Part shown: in pieces, positions 22,761 to 31,131 of the stretch
How positions within the stretch are numbered: the stretch's first letter is position 1
Layout of the letters: each line of letters opens with the position of its first letter
Assembly (NCBI GenBank): GCA_041577935.1
Contig: JBFGIA010000010.1
Span: 1 to 34,228 of the forward strand
Direction: 5' to 3'
Length of the DNA: 34,228 nucleotides
Origin: CAMYLR01 sp041577935
GTDB lineage: Bacteria > Gemmatimonadota > Gemmatimonadetes > JACCXV01 > JAHWKZ01
The notes under the pieces: generated by a model
Databases searched by the model: none
Seen by the model: only the letters and a program-made list of their open reading frames with translations
What the model was told of the DNA's origin: nothing
Program-made: the position numbers and the translations under genes

Positions 22761-24367
22761 CCCGCACCCTGCCCACCGCTCTCTCCGTAGTCATGATCGC
22801 GTGGGCGGTCCTCGGACCCAGCTCTGTGATCGCTCAGCGGTTCGACCGCTTCGATCCCGAAGATTGGATCACCCTACGCGACTTTCGGTTTGTCACGTCA
22901 GTGGCGGTGTCAAACGAGGTCGCCTACTTCGGGACGACGGCTGGCGTCGAACGGTTTGATACGCTGCGCGATCGCTGGCTCGCACCGATCACCACGGCCG
23001 ATGGCCTGCCCCACGATCGAGTGACCGCGTTGGTGGTCGATCCGACGGGTGGCGAATTGTGGATCGGCACCGCGCGCGGAGTGTCTCGCTACACTGAGTT
23101 TATCGGCGAGGTCGAACACGTCTTTGGACCACCGCCGACGTTCGTGGAGGAGCTCAAGCTCGATCCGGAGGCGGGGACCGTGTTCGCGTGGGTCGCGGGA
23201 GGCTGGTGGCGTGCGCGGGTCGCTTCGCCTTCGATGGAACGGAGTCCGCCTCCGCCGCGTCACGCACGCGGCTCGATCGATGTCGATCTCATCGACCCGT
23301 TCGATTTGCCGTGGACCAACCCGCTGTACGTCGAAAGTCAGACCGACCACTTCCAGAGCGTTCGACTGACCGAACTCTATCAAGATCTGCGCGGCGACTT
23401 CTACGTCGGGACATGGGGCGATAACGGGCGCCGCTGGAGTGGCGCGCGGTTCGAGTGGGAGCCACTGCTGTTTGGTCTGGGGGGTCGCGGGGGAGGACCG
23501 ATCGTCGAGACCACCGATGGTATGTGGTTTGTTCCCATCGCCCGTTCGCGCGCCAGCACGGAACCCGCGCCGGTGGCGATCGCTTTTGTCGATCGCGACG
23601 GAAGCTGGTCGCATGTAGTCCCACGAACCGAGCCCGAGTTGCCGACCGCGCTCGCGACGAGCGCCGCGGCTGCCGGCGACACCTTATACCTGGGATCGGA
23701 TTACGGTTTGACGCGCTACGCCGAGGGTGAGTGGAAAACGCACGGGTGGACCGCCGATCCGCCCATCGACGCGGTTACCGCGCTGCACGTCGATGGTCCC
23801 CGGCTATGGGTCGGGACGTCGCGCGGTCTGACGTTGTGGGATCGCGAAACCGATCAGCCGACGTCGTATTTCCTGAACGGTCGATCGATCAGCGCACTGG
23901 CGGTTTCGGACGATGCGATTTTCGTTGGAACGAACCTCGGCTTGTACGTGGGTCAGCGTGATCCAAACGCCGGAGCTGGCTTCGCGCCCGACTCGTTTGT
24001 GCGGACCGAGAGCCGTGGAAGCCGGATCCGAGCGCTGGCGTTGCGCGACACCTTGCTCGTGGTTGCCACCAGCGTCGGGCTTGGGGTCTTCAATCGCTCG
24101 AGCGGCGCGTGGCGTTTTGTCACCGCGCTCGAGGGCCGGCTCGAAGCCCCGCCGCTGGCGGTGGCGATCGACGACCAACAAGTGTGGGTCGGCACCGATC
24201 GCGGGCTCGTTCGGTGGCGGCTGACGACCGGCGAGTGGGACGTCTATCGCCCCACCGACGGATTGGCCGGGCTCCCGGTGCAACACCTTTGGGCCACCGA
24301 GGACGCAGTCTGGGCCTCGACCCCCGAAGGGGTCAGTCGTTTCGGCTGGCGCCAGGCGCGGCGTTAG
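22757..24367 (+). CDS. Secreted beta-propeller protein with regulator-propeller repeats
   Basis: This 536-residue protein has a signal peptide of about 26 residues (ending PSSVIA-Q). It then carries repeated blade-like units of the two-component-regulator propeller (Reg_prop) type: LWIGTARGVSRY, LYLGSDYGLTRY, LWVGTSRGLTLWD, IFVGTNLGLYVG, VVATSVGLGVFN, VWVGTDRGLVRW and VWASTPEGVSRF. TADGLPHDRVTALVVD matches the classic linker. At least seven repeats are visible, enough for one propeller. In Bacteroidota such repeats form the sensor half of hybrid histidine kinases; here no kinase or other C-terminal domain is attached. Ligand and role are unknown. GTG start overlaps the nnr stop. Confidence 0.85.
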   Translation: MTRTLPTALSVVMIAWAVLGPSSVIAQRFDRFDPEDWITLRDFRFVTSVAVSNEVAYFGTTAGVERFDTLRDRWLAPITTADGLPHDRVTALVVDPTGGELWIGTARGVSRYTEFIGEVEHVFGPPPTFVEELKLDPEAGTVFAWVAGGWWRARVASPSMERSPPPPRHARGSIDVDLIDPFDLPWTNPLYVESQTDHFQSVRLTELYQDLRGDFYVGTWGDNGRRWSGARFEWEPLLFGLGGRGGGPIVETTDGMWFVPIARSRASTEPAPVAIAFVDRDGSWSHVVPRTEPELPTALATSAAAAGDTLYLGSDYGLTRYAEGEWKTHGWTADPPIDAVTALHVDGPRLWVGTSRGLTLWDRETDQPTSYFLNGRSISALAVSDDAIFVGTNLGLYVGQRDPNAGAGFAPDSFVRTESRGSRIRALALRDTLLVVATSVGLGVFNRSSGAWRFVTALEGRLEAPPLAVAIDDQQVWVGTDRGLVRWRLTTGEWDVYRPTDGLAGLPVQHLWATEDAVWASTPEGVSRFGWRQARR

Positions 24368-24377
24368 GGCGTCGTCA

Positions 24378-25370
24378 ATGAGCGGCGAGTTCGAGTGGAT
24401 CGAGCGCATCGTGAACCGTCTGGGGCCCAGCGGCTCGGGTATTGGCGATGATGCGGCGGTGTTGACGGGCCCGGATGGTAAAATGTGGGTTTGGACAATC
24501 GACACGTTGGTCGAGTTTGTGCACTTCCGGTTTGACTGGCTGGAGCCCGAAGCGGTTGGCCACCGCGGACTGATCGCGAGCCTGAGTGACCTGGCGGCGA
24601 TGGGCGCCGAGCCGATGGCTGTGCTGACCGCGTTGGCCGCCCCCCCTGACTGGTTGGCTGATCGGGTCGAGCGACTCTATTCCGGATTGGCCGCGACCGC
24701 CCAAAGCGCCGGATGTCCGGTCATGGGTGGCGACTTGTCGCGGGCTGGCGAGGTCCAACTGACCGTAACTGCGCTCGGTCGGTGCGAGGGCTCTGCGCTG
24801 ACCCGGGGTGGCGCCCAGCCGGGCGACGAGGTGTGGGTCACCGGTGCGCTGGGTGGCCCGGCGGCGGCGCTGGCGTTGCTGGCGCGCGAGGGTCCAAAGC
24901 CCGATGTACTGGCTCATGCGGCGTACGATCGGTTGACCCGGCCGGCGGCCCGGATCGATGAAGTGCGCTGGCTGAAGCGGCGGGCGCAGCTCACCGCCGC
25001 GATCGACATCTCGGATGGGTTGTCGGGTGACGTGAACCACGTAGCTCGCGCGAGTGGTGTCGCGATCACGATCGACGTCGAACGGTTGCCGATCGACGCC
25101 AGCGCGAGTGACGTCGGTCGTCAACTGAACGCCGACCCGATCGAGTGGGCGCTCCACGGCGGTGAGGAGTTTGAGCTCCTGCTGACGGCTCGCCCCGGAT
25201 CGATCGCGCCGCTGGTCGACGAGTTCGAAGCGACGTTTGGTGTCTCGCTTACCGAGATCGGAACAGCGGTTGAAGGCGCCGGCGTGCAGAAGGTCGAGAA
25301 CGAGGTCGCTGAACCGCTCGACCCCAAGTCGTGGGACCACTTCGCCACGCCGTCCGACTCGGGCGCCTAG
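24378..25370 (+). CDS. thiL: Thiamine-monophosphate kinase
   Basis: Phosphorylates thiamine monophosphate to the cofactor thiamine diphosphate. The 330-residue protein has the PurM-like ThiL motifs: SGIGDDAAVL, TIDTLVEFVHF, LSDLAAMGAEP, GGDLSRAGE, AAIDISDGLSGDVNH, HGGEEFELLLTA and a final SWDHF. ATG 24378 lies 10 bases after the propeller gene, with an AGGG 8 bases upstream. No thiamine biosynthesis genes or TPP riboswitch are seen nearby, so it serves as an isolated last step. Confidence 0.95.
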   Translation: MSGEFEWIERIVNRLGPSGSGIGDDAAVLTGPDGKMWVWTIDTLVEFVHFRFDWLEPEAVGHRGLIASLSDLAAMGAEPMAVLTALAAPPDWLADRVERLYSGLAATAQSAGCPVMGGDLSRAGEVQLTVTALGRCEGSALTRGGAQPGDEVWVTGALGGPAAALALLAREGPKPDVLAHAAYDRLTRPAARIDEVRWLKRRAQLTAAIDISDGLSGDVNHVARASGVAITIDVERLPIDASASDVGRQLNADPIEWALHGGEEFELLLTARPGSIAPLVDEFEATFGVSLTEIGTAVEGAGVQKVENEVAEPLDPKSWDHFATPSDSGA

Positions 25371-25380
25371 CAGGATCGGT

Positions 25381-25410
25381 TTGCTTCGAACCGACGTCGT
25401 CGGTTAGCAT
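25381..25410 (+). promoter_or_regulatory. Possible promoter of the enolase-ftsB pair
   Basis: TTGCTT (25381-25386) and TAGCAT (25405-25410) are 18 bases apart, in the 88-base gap after thiL. Predicted start near 25417 would give a leader of about 40 bases before the enolase ATG. Matches are moderate; listed because the -10 resembles the TAGCTT boxes elsewhere. Confidence 0.45.
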
Positions 25411-25458
25411 TCAACACCCATCCGAAAGTCGACCGTAACCATTGCCCGATCGCATACG

Positions 25459-26757
25459 ATGACGACAATCGCGCGCCTCAACGCCCGTGAGATCCTGGAC
25501 TCGCGCGGTCGGCCTACCGTGGAGGTCGACTGCTGGACCGAATCCGGGATCATGGGTCGCGCGGCGGTGCCTTCTGGCGCATCGACCGGCGAACATGAAG
25601 CGCTGGAGCTGCGTGACGGCGATCGCAATCGGTACCACGGCGCGGGCACGCAAAAGGCAGTGCTCCACGTCGAGGAGGTGATCGCACCGGCGGTCGCCGG
25701 TATGACGATCAGCGATCAGGGCGCGATCGACGCGCGACTGTTGGAGCTGGACCCCACGCCCGACAAGTCTCGACTCGGCGCGAACGCGATTCTGGCGGTT
25801 TCGATGTCGACTGCGGTGGCGGCAGCCAACGCTGCCGGTCAACCGCTCGCTCGATCGCTGGGCGGCGATCAGGCCAATGTTCTACCGGTGCCGCTGCTCA
25901 ACATCTTGAATGGCGGCGAGCACGCCGACAATACGGTCGACATACAGGAGTTCATGATCGCGCCGATCGGCGCATCTACGTTCAGTAATGCGTTGCGGAT
26001 GGGGGCCGAGGTGTACATCGCGCTCAAGCGCGTGCTGACCGGTCGCGGCCTCGCCACGACGGTTGGTGACGAGGGTGGGTTCGCTCCCGATCTAACGTCA
26101 GACTCGGAAGCGCTCGACTGCGTTGTCGAAGCGGTCATCGAAGCCGGTTACGTGGCTGGCGAGGAGATCGCTATCGCGCTCGACGTGGCCGCCAGTGAGT
26201 TGTTTGCGGATGGCCATTACCGCTGGAAGAAACAGGGCGGACCGCCGATGAGCGCTGCGGATCTGATCGAGTTCTACGCCGACCTCTGCGATCGTTATCC
26301 GATCGTGTCGATCGAGGACGGTTTGGCCGAGGATGATTGGGACGGTTGGAAGTCGATGACCGCGACACTCGGCGAGCGCGTCCAGGTGGTGGGCGACGAC
26401 TTGTTCGTGACCAACCCGGAGCGGTTGAACCGCGGGATCACCGAGAGAGCGGCCAACGCCATCTTGATCAAGCTCAATCAGATCGGAACGGTGACCGAAA
26501 CGCTGGCCGCGATCGAGGCTGCGCGTCGAGCTAATTACGGATGGGTCATCTCACATCGATCGGGGGAAACGGAAGACACATTCATTGCCGATCTTGCCGT
26601 CGCTACCGGTGGTGGCCAGATCAAGTCCGGTGCGCCGGCGCGCGGTGAGCGCACCGCCAAATACAATCGGTTGCTACGGCTCGAGGCTGAGTTCGGAGAC
26701 CGAGCACGGTACGCCGGTCGAGACCCGTACCGCGACTACATCGAGGCGGGGTCATGA
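25459..26757 (+). CDS. eno: Enolase
   Basis: Interconverts 2-phosphoglycerate and phosphoenolpyruvate in glycolysis and also occurs in the RNA degradosome of some bacteria. The 432-residue protein has all family blocks: NAREILDSRGRPTVEVD, GAxSTGEHEALELRD-like PSGASTGEHEALELRD, LNILNGGEHADN, VGDEGGFAPD with catalytic E205, SIEDGLAEDDWDGW, VVGDDLFVTNP, ILIKLNQIGT with catalytic K338, SHRSGETEDTFIADLAV and KSGAPARGERTAKYN. Metal ligands are present. Its stop overlaps the next ATG (ATGA). Confidence 0.98.
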   Translation: MTTIARLNAREILDSRGRPTVEVDCWTESGIMGRAAVPSGASTGEHEALELRDGDRNRYHGAGTQKAVLHVEEVIAPAVAGMTISDQGAIDARLLELDPTPDKSRLGANAILAVSMSTAVAAANAAGQPLARSLGGDQANVLPVPLLNILNGGEHADNTVDIQEFMIAPIGASTFSNALRMGAEVYIALKRVLTGRGLATTVGDEGGFAPDLTSDSEALDCVVEAVIEAGYVAGEEIAIALDVAASELFADGHYRWKKQGGPPMSAADLIEFYADLCDRYPIVSIEDGLAEDDWDGWKSMTATLGERVQVVGDDLFVTNPERLNRGITERAANAILIKLNQIGTVTETLAAIEAARRANYGWVISHRSGETEDTFIADLAVATGGGQIKSGAPARGERTAKYNRLLRLEAEFGDRARYAGRDPYRDYIEAGS

Positions 26758-27134
26758 GTCGGCCGCTCGCCGACCGCCAGCAACGCCGGCGTCAGAAGCG
26801 CGCCTTTCTGGTCGCGGTCGCAGCGCTCGTCGGTTACGCGCTGTTCATCGGCGACCATCGTCCGCACCACCTCGGTTTGCTGTACCTCGAACAACGCCGG
26901 ACCGAGGAACAGATCGCCGAGTTGCGCCGCGATCATGCGGAGTTGTCGAGCCAACGCGATGCGCTTGAAAACGACCTGTTCACGCTCGAAACGCTGGCCC
27001 GGCGCAAGGGAATGATCCGTCCCGGAGATCTCGTCTATCGGATCGTTCCGGTGCCCGCCGAGGCCGACTCTTTGGTTCCGCCAGATCGGCTCCGAGCCGA
27101 CTCGAGCGCGCAACAGAACCAGCCACAACGCTAG
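26754..27134 (+). CDS. ftsB: FtsB/DivIC-type septum formation initiator
   Basis: This small bitopic cell-division protein belongs to the FtsB-FtsL-FtsQ group that activates septal peptidoglycan synthesis. The 126 residues contain a basic cytoplasmic N-terminus (RQQRRRQKR), one transmembrane helix (about 17-33), then a coiled coil (about 43-80: EQRRTEEQIAELRRDHAELS...) and ETLARRKGMIRPGDLVYRIV, the conserved LAR..GM..PGE motif of FtsB/DivIC. It is translationally coupled to enolase; eno-ftsB adjacency is common in bacteria. The tail is hydrophilic. Confidence 0.88.
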   Translation: MSRPLADRQQRRRQKRAFLVAVAALVGYALFIGDHRPHHLGLLYLEQRRTEEQIAELRRDHAELSSQRDALENDLFTLETLARRKGMIRPGDLVYRIVPVPAEADSLVPPDRLRADSSAQQNQPQR

Positions 27135-27158
27135 CGCGATCCTCAACTAGTTTCGTGT

Positions 27159-27187
27159 TTGACAGCTAGCCAGACCCCGAATACATT
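27159..27187 (+). promoter_or_regulatory. Promoter of the initiator tRNA
   Basis: TTGACA (27159-27164, full consensus) and TACATT (27182-27187) are 17 bases apart. The -10 box ends 10 bases before the tRNA-fMet 5' end, so the primary transcript would have only a few extra 5' bases. It probably also serves the second CAU tRNA and tilS downstream. Confidence 0.85.
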
Positions 27188-27197
27188 CGTTTTACAT

Positions 27198-27274
<77 letters not shown>

Positions 27275-27281
27275 AATTGAA

Positions 27282-27313
27282 GAAGGGGTGAGTCGGTCGG
27301 CGACCACCCCTTC
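27282..27313 (+). other. Hairpin between the two CAU tRNAs
   Basis: Arms GAAGGGGTG (27282-27290) and CACCCCTTC (27305-27313) pair perfectly. GTCG/CGAC continues inward past a bulged A, closing on loop GTCGG. No T-run follows (GCTATTCTC), so it is not a classic terminator. It could be an attenuating or RNase-processing hairpin in a tRNA-tRNA-tilS transcript. Function is inferred only. Confidence 0.55.
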
Positions 27314-27324
27314 GCTATTCTCAC

Positions 27325-27401
27325 GGCGGCGTAGCTCAGCCTGGTAGAGCAAGGGACTCATAAGCCCTGGGTCGCAGGTTCAAATCCTGCCGCCGCCACC
27401 A
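27325..27401 (+). tRNA. tRNA with CAT anticodon, probably elongator tRNA-Met
   Basis: A 77-base cloverleaf with encoded CCA; acceptor GGCGGCG/CGCCGCC is fully paired, so it is not an initiator. The anticodon loop is CTCATAA. The anticodon stem AGGGA/GCCCT has an A31-G39 mismatch. A CAT anticodon can belong to tRNA-Met or to tRNA-Ile2, whose C34 is changed to lysidine by TilS, the next gene. The acceptor has G4-C69 and G5-C68, not the C4-G69 and C5-G68 pairs that E. coli TilS uses, so Met is favoured, but Ile2 cannot be excluded. Confidence 0.85.
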
Positions 27402-27407
27402 TCTCTT

Positions 27408-28448
27408 ATGACGCCGCCGAGCAACGATCTCGCGGTCGCCTTTGGCGATCATTGGAACCGCTATTTTGCCCCCCAGGCCGGGGGTGTGGTTGTGGTCGCG
27501 GCATCCGGAGGTGTCGACTCCATGGTGCTGTTGGCGCTGCTCGCGCGGGATCGGGTGGCGGGCTCGGAGCTGCGGATCGTGGCCGCCCATTTCGATCATC
27601 GCACGCGAGGATTGGAAAGTGCCGAAGACGGTCGGTTTGTGGCCGACACGGCCTCTCGCTGGGGGGCTGAAGTCGAGCTCGGCGAAGGCGATGCCGTCGC
27701 CGGGGCGACGCCCGGCGGTCGCGGACCGCAGGCTACGGCGCGCGAATTGCGTTATCGCTTCCTAACTCGAATTGCTGCTCAACACGCTGCAGCGTCGGTC
27801 GCGACGGGTCATCACCGCGACGATCGGGTGGAGACCCTCCTTTTGCGGCTGGTGCGTGGTACCAGCCCCGAAGGGCTGGCTGCTCTGAGCCCGATCGAGG
27901 AGCTGCGCGGCGTCCTCATCGTGCGACCGCTGTTGGCGTTTTCCCGGGCCTCGATTCTGGCCTGGGCGGAGGCCACCGGAGTGCCCTTTCGCGATGACCC
28001 TTCGAACCTGGAGGCTCGCTACCCCCGCAATCGGATGCGACACGAAGTGCTGCCACTGTTAGCCCAGTTCAATCCCCGAGTGGACGAGGCGATCGTTCGC
28101 CTGAGCGCGCTCGCCGGGACGGACAGCGCTTATCTGAGCGCGGCTACCGACGACTTGCTGAATGGTGCGACCGAGAGCCGAACCGAGTCGATCTGGCGGC
28201 TCGAGGCCGGGTCGTTGGTCGAGGCCCCGACGGCGCTGCTGTCACGGGTCGTAATCCGGGGCTGGGCGTGGTGTGCACCCCACGGGGCAACCCCGCCGAG
28301 CGGCGAATGGATCGCCGGGGCAGTAGCGTTCCTGAGACGGGGTCGTGGCGGAAGCGTCCCCGTTCCCGGCGGAGGCGAGCTTCGCCGGTCGACCGGTTGG
28401 ATCGAGTTCGAGCGTCGTGTCAATGGCAGAGGAGGAGGCGATGAGTGA
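27408..28448 (+). CDS. tilS: tRNA(Ile)-lysidine synthase
   Basis: Attaches lysine to C34 of tRNA-Ile(CAU) with ATP so that it reads AUA and is charged with Ile. The PP-loop S33-GGVDS is in VAASGGVDSMVLL, with AHFDHRTRG, TGHHRDDRVETLLLRLVRGT and the RNxxRHEVLPLL block following. At 346 residues it has the N-terminal domain and a short C-terminal part, not the full E. coli-size C-terminal domains. The ATG is only 6 bases after the end of a CAU tRNA, so no Shine-Dalgarno is possible outside the tRNA. Its end overlaps hpt by 8 bases. Confidence 0.94.
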   Translation: MTPPSNDLAVAFGDHWNRYFAPQAGGVVVVAASGGVDSMVLLALLARDRVAGSELRIVAAHFDHRTRGLESAEDGRFVADTASRWGAEVELGEGDAVAGATPGGRGPQATARELRYRFLTRIAAQHAAASVATGHHRDDRVETLLLRLVRGTSPEGLAALSPIEELRGVLIVRPLLAFSRASILAWAEATGVPFRDDPSNLEARYPRNRMRHEVLPLLAQFNPRVDEAIVRLSALAGTDSAYLSAATDDLLNGATESRTESIWRLEAGSLVEAPTALLSRVVIRGWAWCAPHGATPPSGEWIAGAVAFLRRGRGGSVPVPGGGELRRSTGWIEFERRVNGRGGGDE

Positions 28449-29028
28449 GGCCCAGGCCGTAATGACGGGCAACGTGACTACGGTGCTGATCGATGAGGAG
28501 CGACTGCAGGCTCGGATCCGTGAGTTGGGCCGCGAGATCACTTCCGATTATGGCGAGCGCGACCTAGTGTTGCTCTGCCTGCTCAAGGGCGGGATCTACT
28601 TCACGTCGGACCTGAGTCGATCGATCGATCTCCCGATTACACTCGAGTTCGTACGCGCTCGCTCATACGCCGGCACGGAATCGACCGGGGAGGTCAAGCT
28701 GTCGTGGATCGACGGACTCGACATTTCAAACCGCGATGTGTTGATCGTCGAAGACATCGTGGATACCGGTCTCACGCTGGTCGAGATCTGGAAGGCCCTC
28801 GCGGCGCAGAAACCGGCCAGCCTCGACATCTGCACGCTGCTGTACAAGGAAAAGCACCTCGCTCAACCGTTTCCGCTCCGCTATATTGGCTTCACAATTG
28901 AAGATGTGTTCGTGGTCGGCTACGGTCTGGACCTTGAGGAGCAGTACCGGAACCTGCCGCACATCGCGGTGTTTCACCCCGACGATGCCGATCGCGACGA
29001 ACCAACAGGTTTGCTGAATCCCCCATGA
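28441..29028 (+). CDS. hpt: Hypoxanthine phosphoribosyltransferase
   Basis: Salvages hypoxanthine and/or guanine to IMP or GMP using PRPP. The 195-residue protein contains the PRPP-binding motif VLIVEDIVDTGLTL, LLCLLKGGIYFTSDL at the N-terminus, the flexible-loop region SYAGTESTGEV, and FVVGYGLDLEEQYRNLPHI at the C-terminus, all typical. The ATG at 28441 has a strong GGAGG 5 bases upstream (28431-28435), deciding the start against in-frame ATGs further up (28423). The tilS-hpt-ftsH order is widely conserved. Its stop overlaps ftsH (ATGA). Confidence 0.96.
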   Translation: MSEAQAVMTGNVTTVLIDEERLQARIRELGREITSDYGERDLVLLCLLKGGIYFTSDLSRSIDLPITLEFVRARSYAGTESTGEVKLSWIDGLDISNRDVLIVEDIVDTGLTLVEIWKALAAQKPASLDICTLLYKEKHLAQPFPLRYIGFTIEDVFVVGYGLDLEEQYRNLPHIAVFHPDDADRDEPTGLLNPP

Positions 29029-31124
29029 GCGAAAAGCAGAACCGCCCTCGTCGGCCGCGCCGCTCAAGCGGCCCCGGTCGTCGTCCTCCGCGACGCACGC
29101 AACTCTCGAGTCTCTACCGGAGTATTGCGCTGTGGGCGCTGATCCTCATAGGGGTCGGTCTGCTACTGCAGTTCTTCATGCCCAAGGAGCAGCAGCGAGT
29201 CGATATCAAGTACTCGGAGTTTGCCGAGCAGCTAGTCGGCGAGAACATCCAGTCGGTGACCATCACCGATAAGGAGATCTCCGGCCAGCTCATCAAGTCC
29301 GCCACCACGACTTCCGGCGGTGATACCCGAAGCTACACCGAGTTTCATACCATCTTGCCGTTCGAGGACCCCGAGCTAGTGCGGCGTCTCGAGGTCCGGG
29401 GGGTGGCTGTAGAGGCCCGACAAGCGGGCATGAATTGGGGATCGATACTGCTGACCTCGCTGCCTTGGATCCTCATCATCGGCATCTGGATCTTCCTGCT
29501 TCGCCAGATGCAGGGCGGTGGCTCGCGGGCGTTTTCGTTTGGGAAATCGCGCGCTCGGCTCCTCTCTGCAGATGCTCCCAAAGTGACGTTCGATGACGTC
29601 GCCGGCGCCGATGAGGCAAAAGAAGAGCTTGAAGAGATCATCGAGTTTCTCCGTGATCCGAAGAAGTTTCAGCGTCTGGGTGGACGCATTCCGAAGGGCG
29701 TGTTGCTTCTCGGACCGCCGGGAACGGGTAAGACGCTGCTCGCACGAGCGGTGGCCGGCGAAGCCGGAGTGCCGTTCTTTTCGATGTCGGGTTCTGATTT
29801 CGTAGAGATGTTTGTCGGCGTTGGCGCGTCGCGAGTCCGCGATCTCTTTGAGCAGGGTAAGGCGCACGCACCGTGCATCATCTTTATTGACGAGATCGAT
29901 GCGGTCGGCCGGCACCGCGGCGCGGGGCTGGGCGGTGGCCACGATGAGCGCGAACAAACGCTAAACCAGTTATTGGTCGAGATGGATGGCTTCGAATCCA
30001 ACGAGGGCGTCATCTTGATCGCTGCGACGAACCGGCCCGATGTGCTCGATCCGGCGCTGTTGCGCCCGGGAAGATTCGACCGTACGGTCGTCGTCGATCG
30101 CCCCGATGTTCGTGGACGTGAGGGGATCTTCGAGGTCCACACTCGCGACATCCCGCTCTCCGACGACGTCGATCTGAAGGTGCTCGCCAAAGGCACTCCG
30201 GGCCTGTCCGGAGCCGACATCGAGAACATCGTCAACGAGTCGGCGCTGTTGGCGGCGCGCAACAACCGTACGCATGTGACGATGCCCGACTTCGAGGCCG
30301 CCAAGGACAAGATCATGATGGGCGCCGAGCGAAAGAGCCTCGTCATTTCGGACGACGAGCGACGCTCGATCGCTTTCCACGAAGCCGGACATGCGCTTGT
30401 GCGCATGTTGACTCCGGAAGCCGATCCGGTACACAAGGTGACGATTATTCCGCGTGGTCGCGCCCTCGGTGTGACCCACTTCCTACCCGAGGACGAGCGC
30501 CACATCTATACACGCGAGTGGTGTGAGAACCAGTTGAGTGCACTGCTCGGTGGGCGGGCGGCGGAGGTGTTGATCCTCAAGGCGACGACGACCGGTGCGG
30601 GGGACGACCTCCAGCGGGCCACCGATTTGGCACGCCGGATGGTTACCAAGTGGGGCATGAGCGACGTGTTGGGTCCGCTCACGTACGGCGACGAACAGGA
30701 GCAGGTGTTCCTGGGTCGTGAGATCGCCCAGCACCGCGACTATTCGGAGGAGACGGCACGGCTGATTGACAAGGAGGTCAAGGGGATCGTGTCGATTGCG
30801 TTCGACCGTGCGATCACGATCCTCCGGGAGAACGAGGAGACCCTGCGTCGATTGGCTGATGCGTTGCTCGACCGGGAGATCCTCGACAGTGAGGAGATAG
30901 GCAGAATCCTCGACGGCCACGAACTGCGACCGCTCGACTCTGAGGCCCCCGCTCTTACGGACGTTGAACACCCGTCGGCGGTCGAGTCCGAGCGAGACAC
31001 CCACACGACCGTTGAGGAATCGGGCGCCGGCGACGAGGTGCCAGAGTCGACCGACGAATCGAGACCGGCGGCAGCCGAGTCGGCTCGCGCTCGCGAGGAG
31101 ACCCCTCTAACCAGCGACACGTAG
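29025..31124 (+). CDS. ftsH: ATP-dependent zinc metalloprotease FtsH
   Basis: Membrane-anchored AAA+ protease that degrades misfolded membrane proteins and some regulators. In its 699 residues: a basic N-tail, transmembrane helix 1 (about 28-48), an extracytoplasmic domain, helix 2 (about 140-160), Walker A GPPGTGKT (230-237), Walker B IIFIDEIDAVG, the second region of homology (TNRPDVLDPALLRPGRFDR), the zinc site HEAGH (452-456) and the third ligand D528 in TGAGDDLQRAT. The central pore FVGVGASRVRDLF is present. The last 70 or so residues are an acidic Glu/Asp/Ser-rich, probably disordered tail. Coupled to hpt; folP follows. Confidence 0.98.
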   Translation: MSEKQNRPRRPRRSSGPGRRPPRRTQLSSLYRSIALWALILIGVGLLLQFFMPKEQQRVDIKYSEFAEQLVGENIQSVTITDKEISGQLIKSATTTSGGDTRSYTEFHTILPFEDPELVRRLEVRGVAVEARQAGMNWGSILLTSLPWILIIGIWIFLLRQMQGGGSRAFSFGKSRARLLSADAPKVTFDDVAGADEAKEELEEIIEFLRDPKKFQRLGGRIPKGVLLLGPPGTGKTLLARAVAGEAGVPFFSMSGSDFVEMFVGVGASRVRDLFEQGKAHAPCIIFIDEIDAVGRHRGAGLGGGHDEREQTLNQLLVEMDGFESNEGVILIAATNRPDVLDPALLRPGRFDRTVVVDRPDVRGREGIFEVHTRDIPLSDDVDLKVLAKGTPGLSGADIENIVNESALLAARNNRTHVTMPDFEAAKDKIMMGAERKSLVISDDERRSIAFHEAGHALVRMLTPEADPVHKVTIIPRGRALGVTHFLPEDERHIYTREWCENQLSALLGGRAAEVLILKATTTGAGDDLQRATDLARRMVTKWGMSDVLGPLTYGDEQEQVFLGREIAQHRDYSEETARLIDKEVKGIVSIAFDRAITILRENEETLRRLADALLDREILDSEEIGRILDGHELRPLDSEAPALTDVEHPSAVESERDTHTTVEESGAGDEVPESTDESRPAAAESARAREETPLTSDT

Positions 31125-31131
31125 GGCTCGT

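Noticed and set aside
24375..25340. A 321-codon open frame on the minus strand opposite thiL
   Set aside because: Shadow of thiL; no recognisable domain, composition typical of antisense frames in GC-rich DNA.
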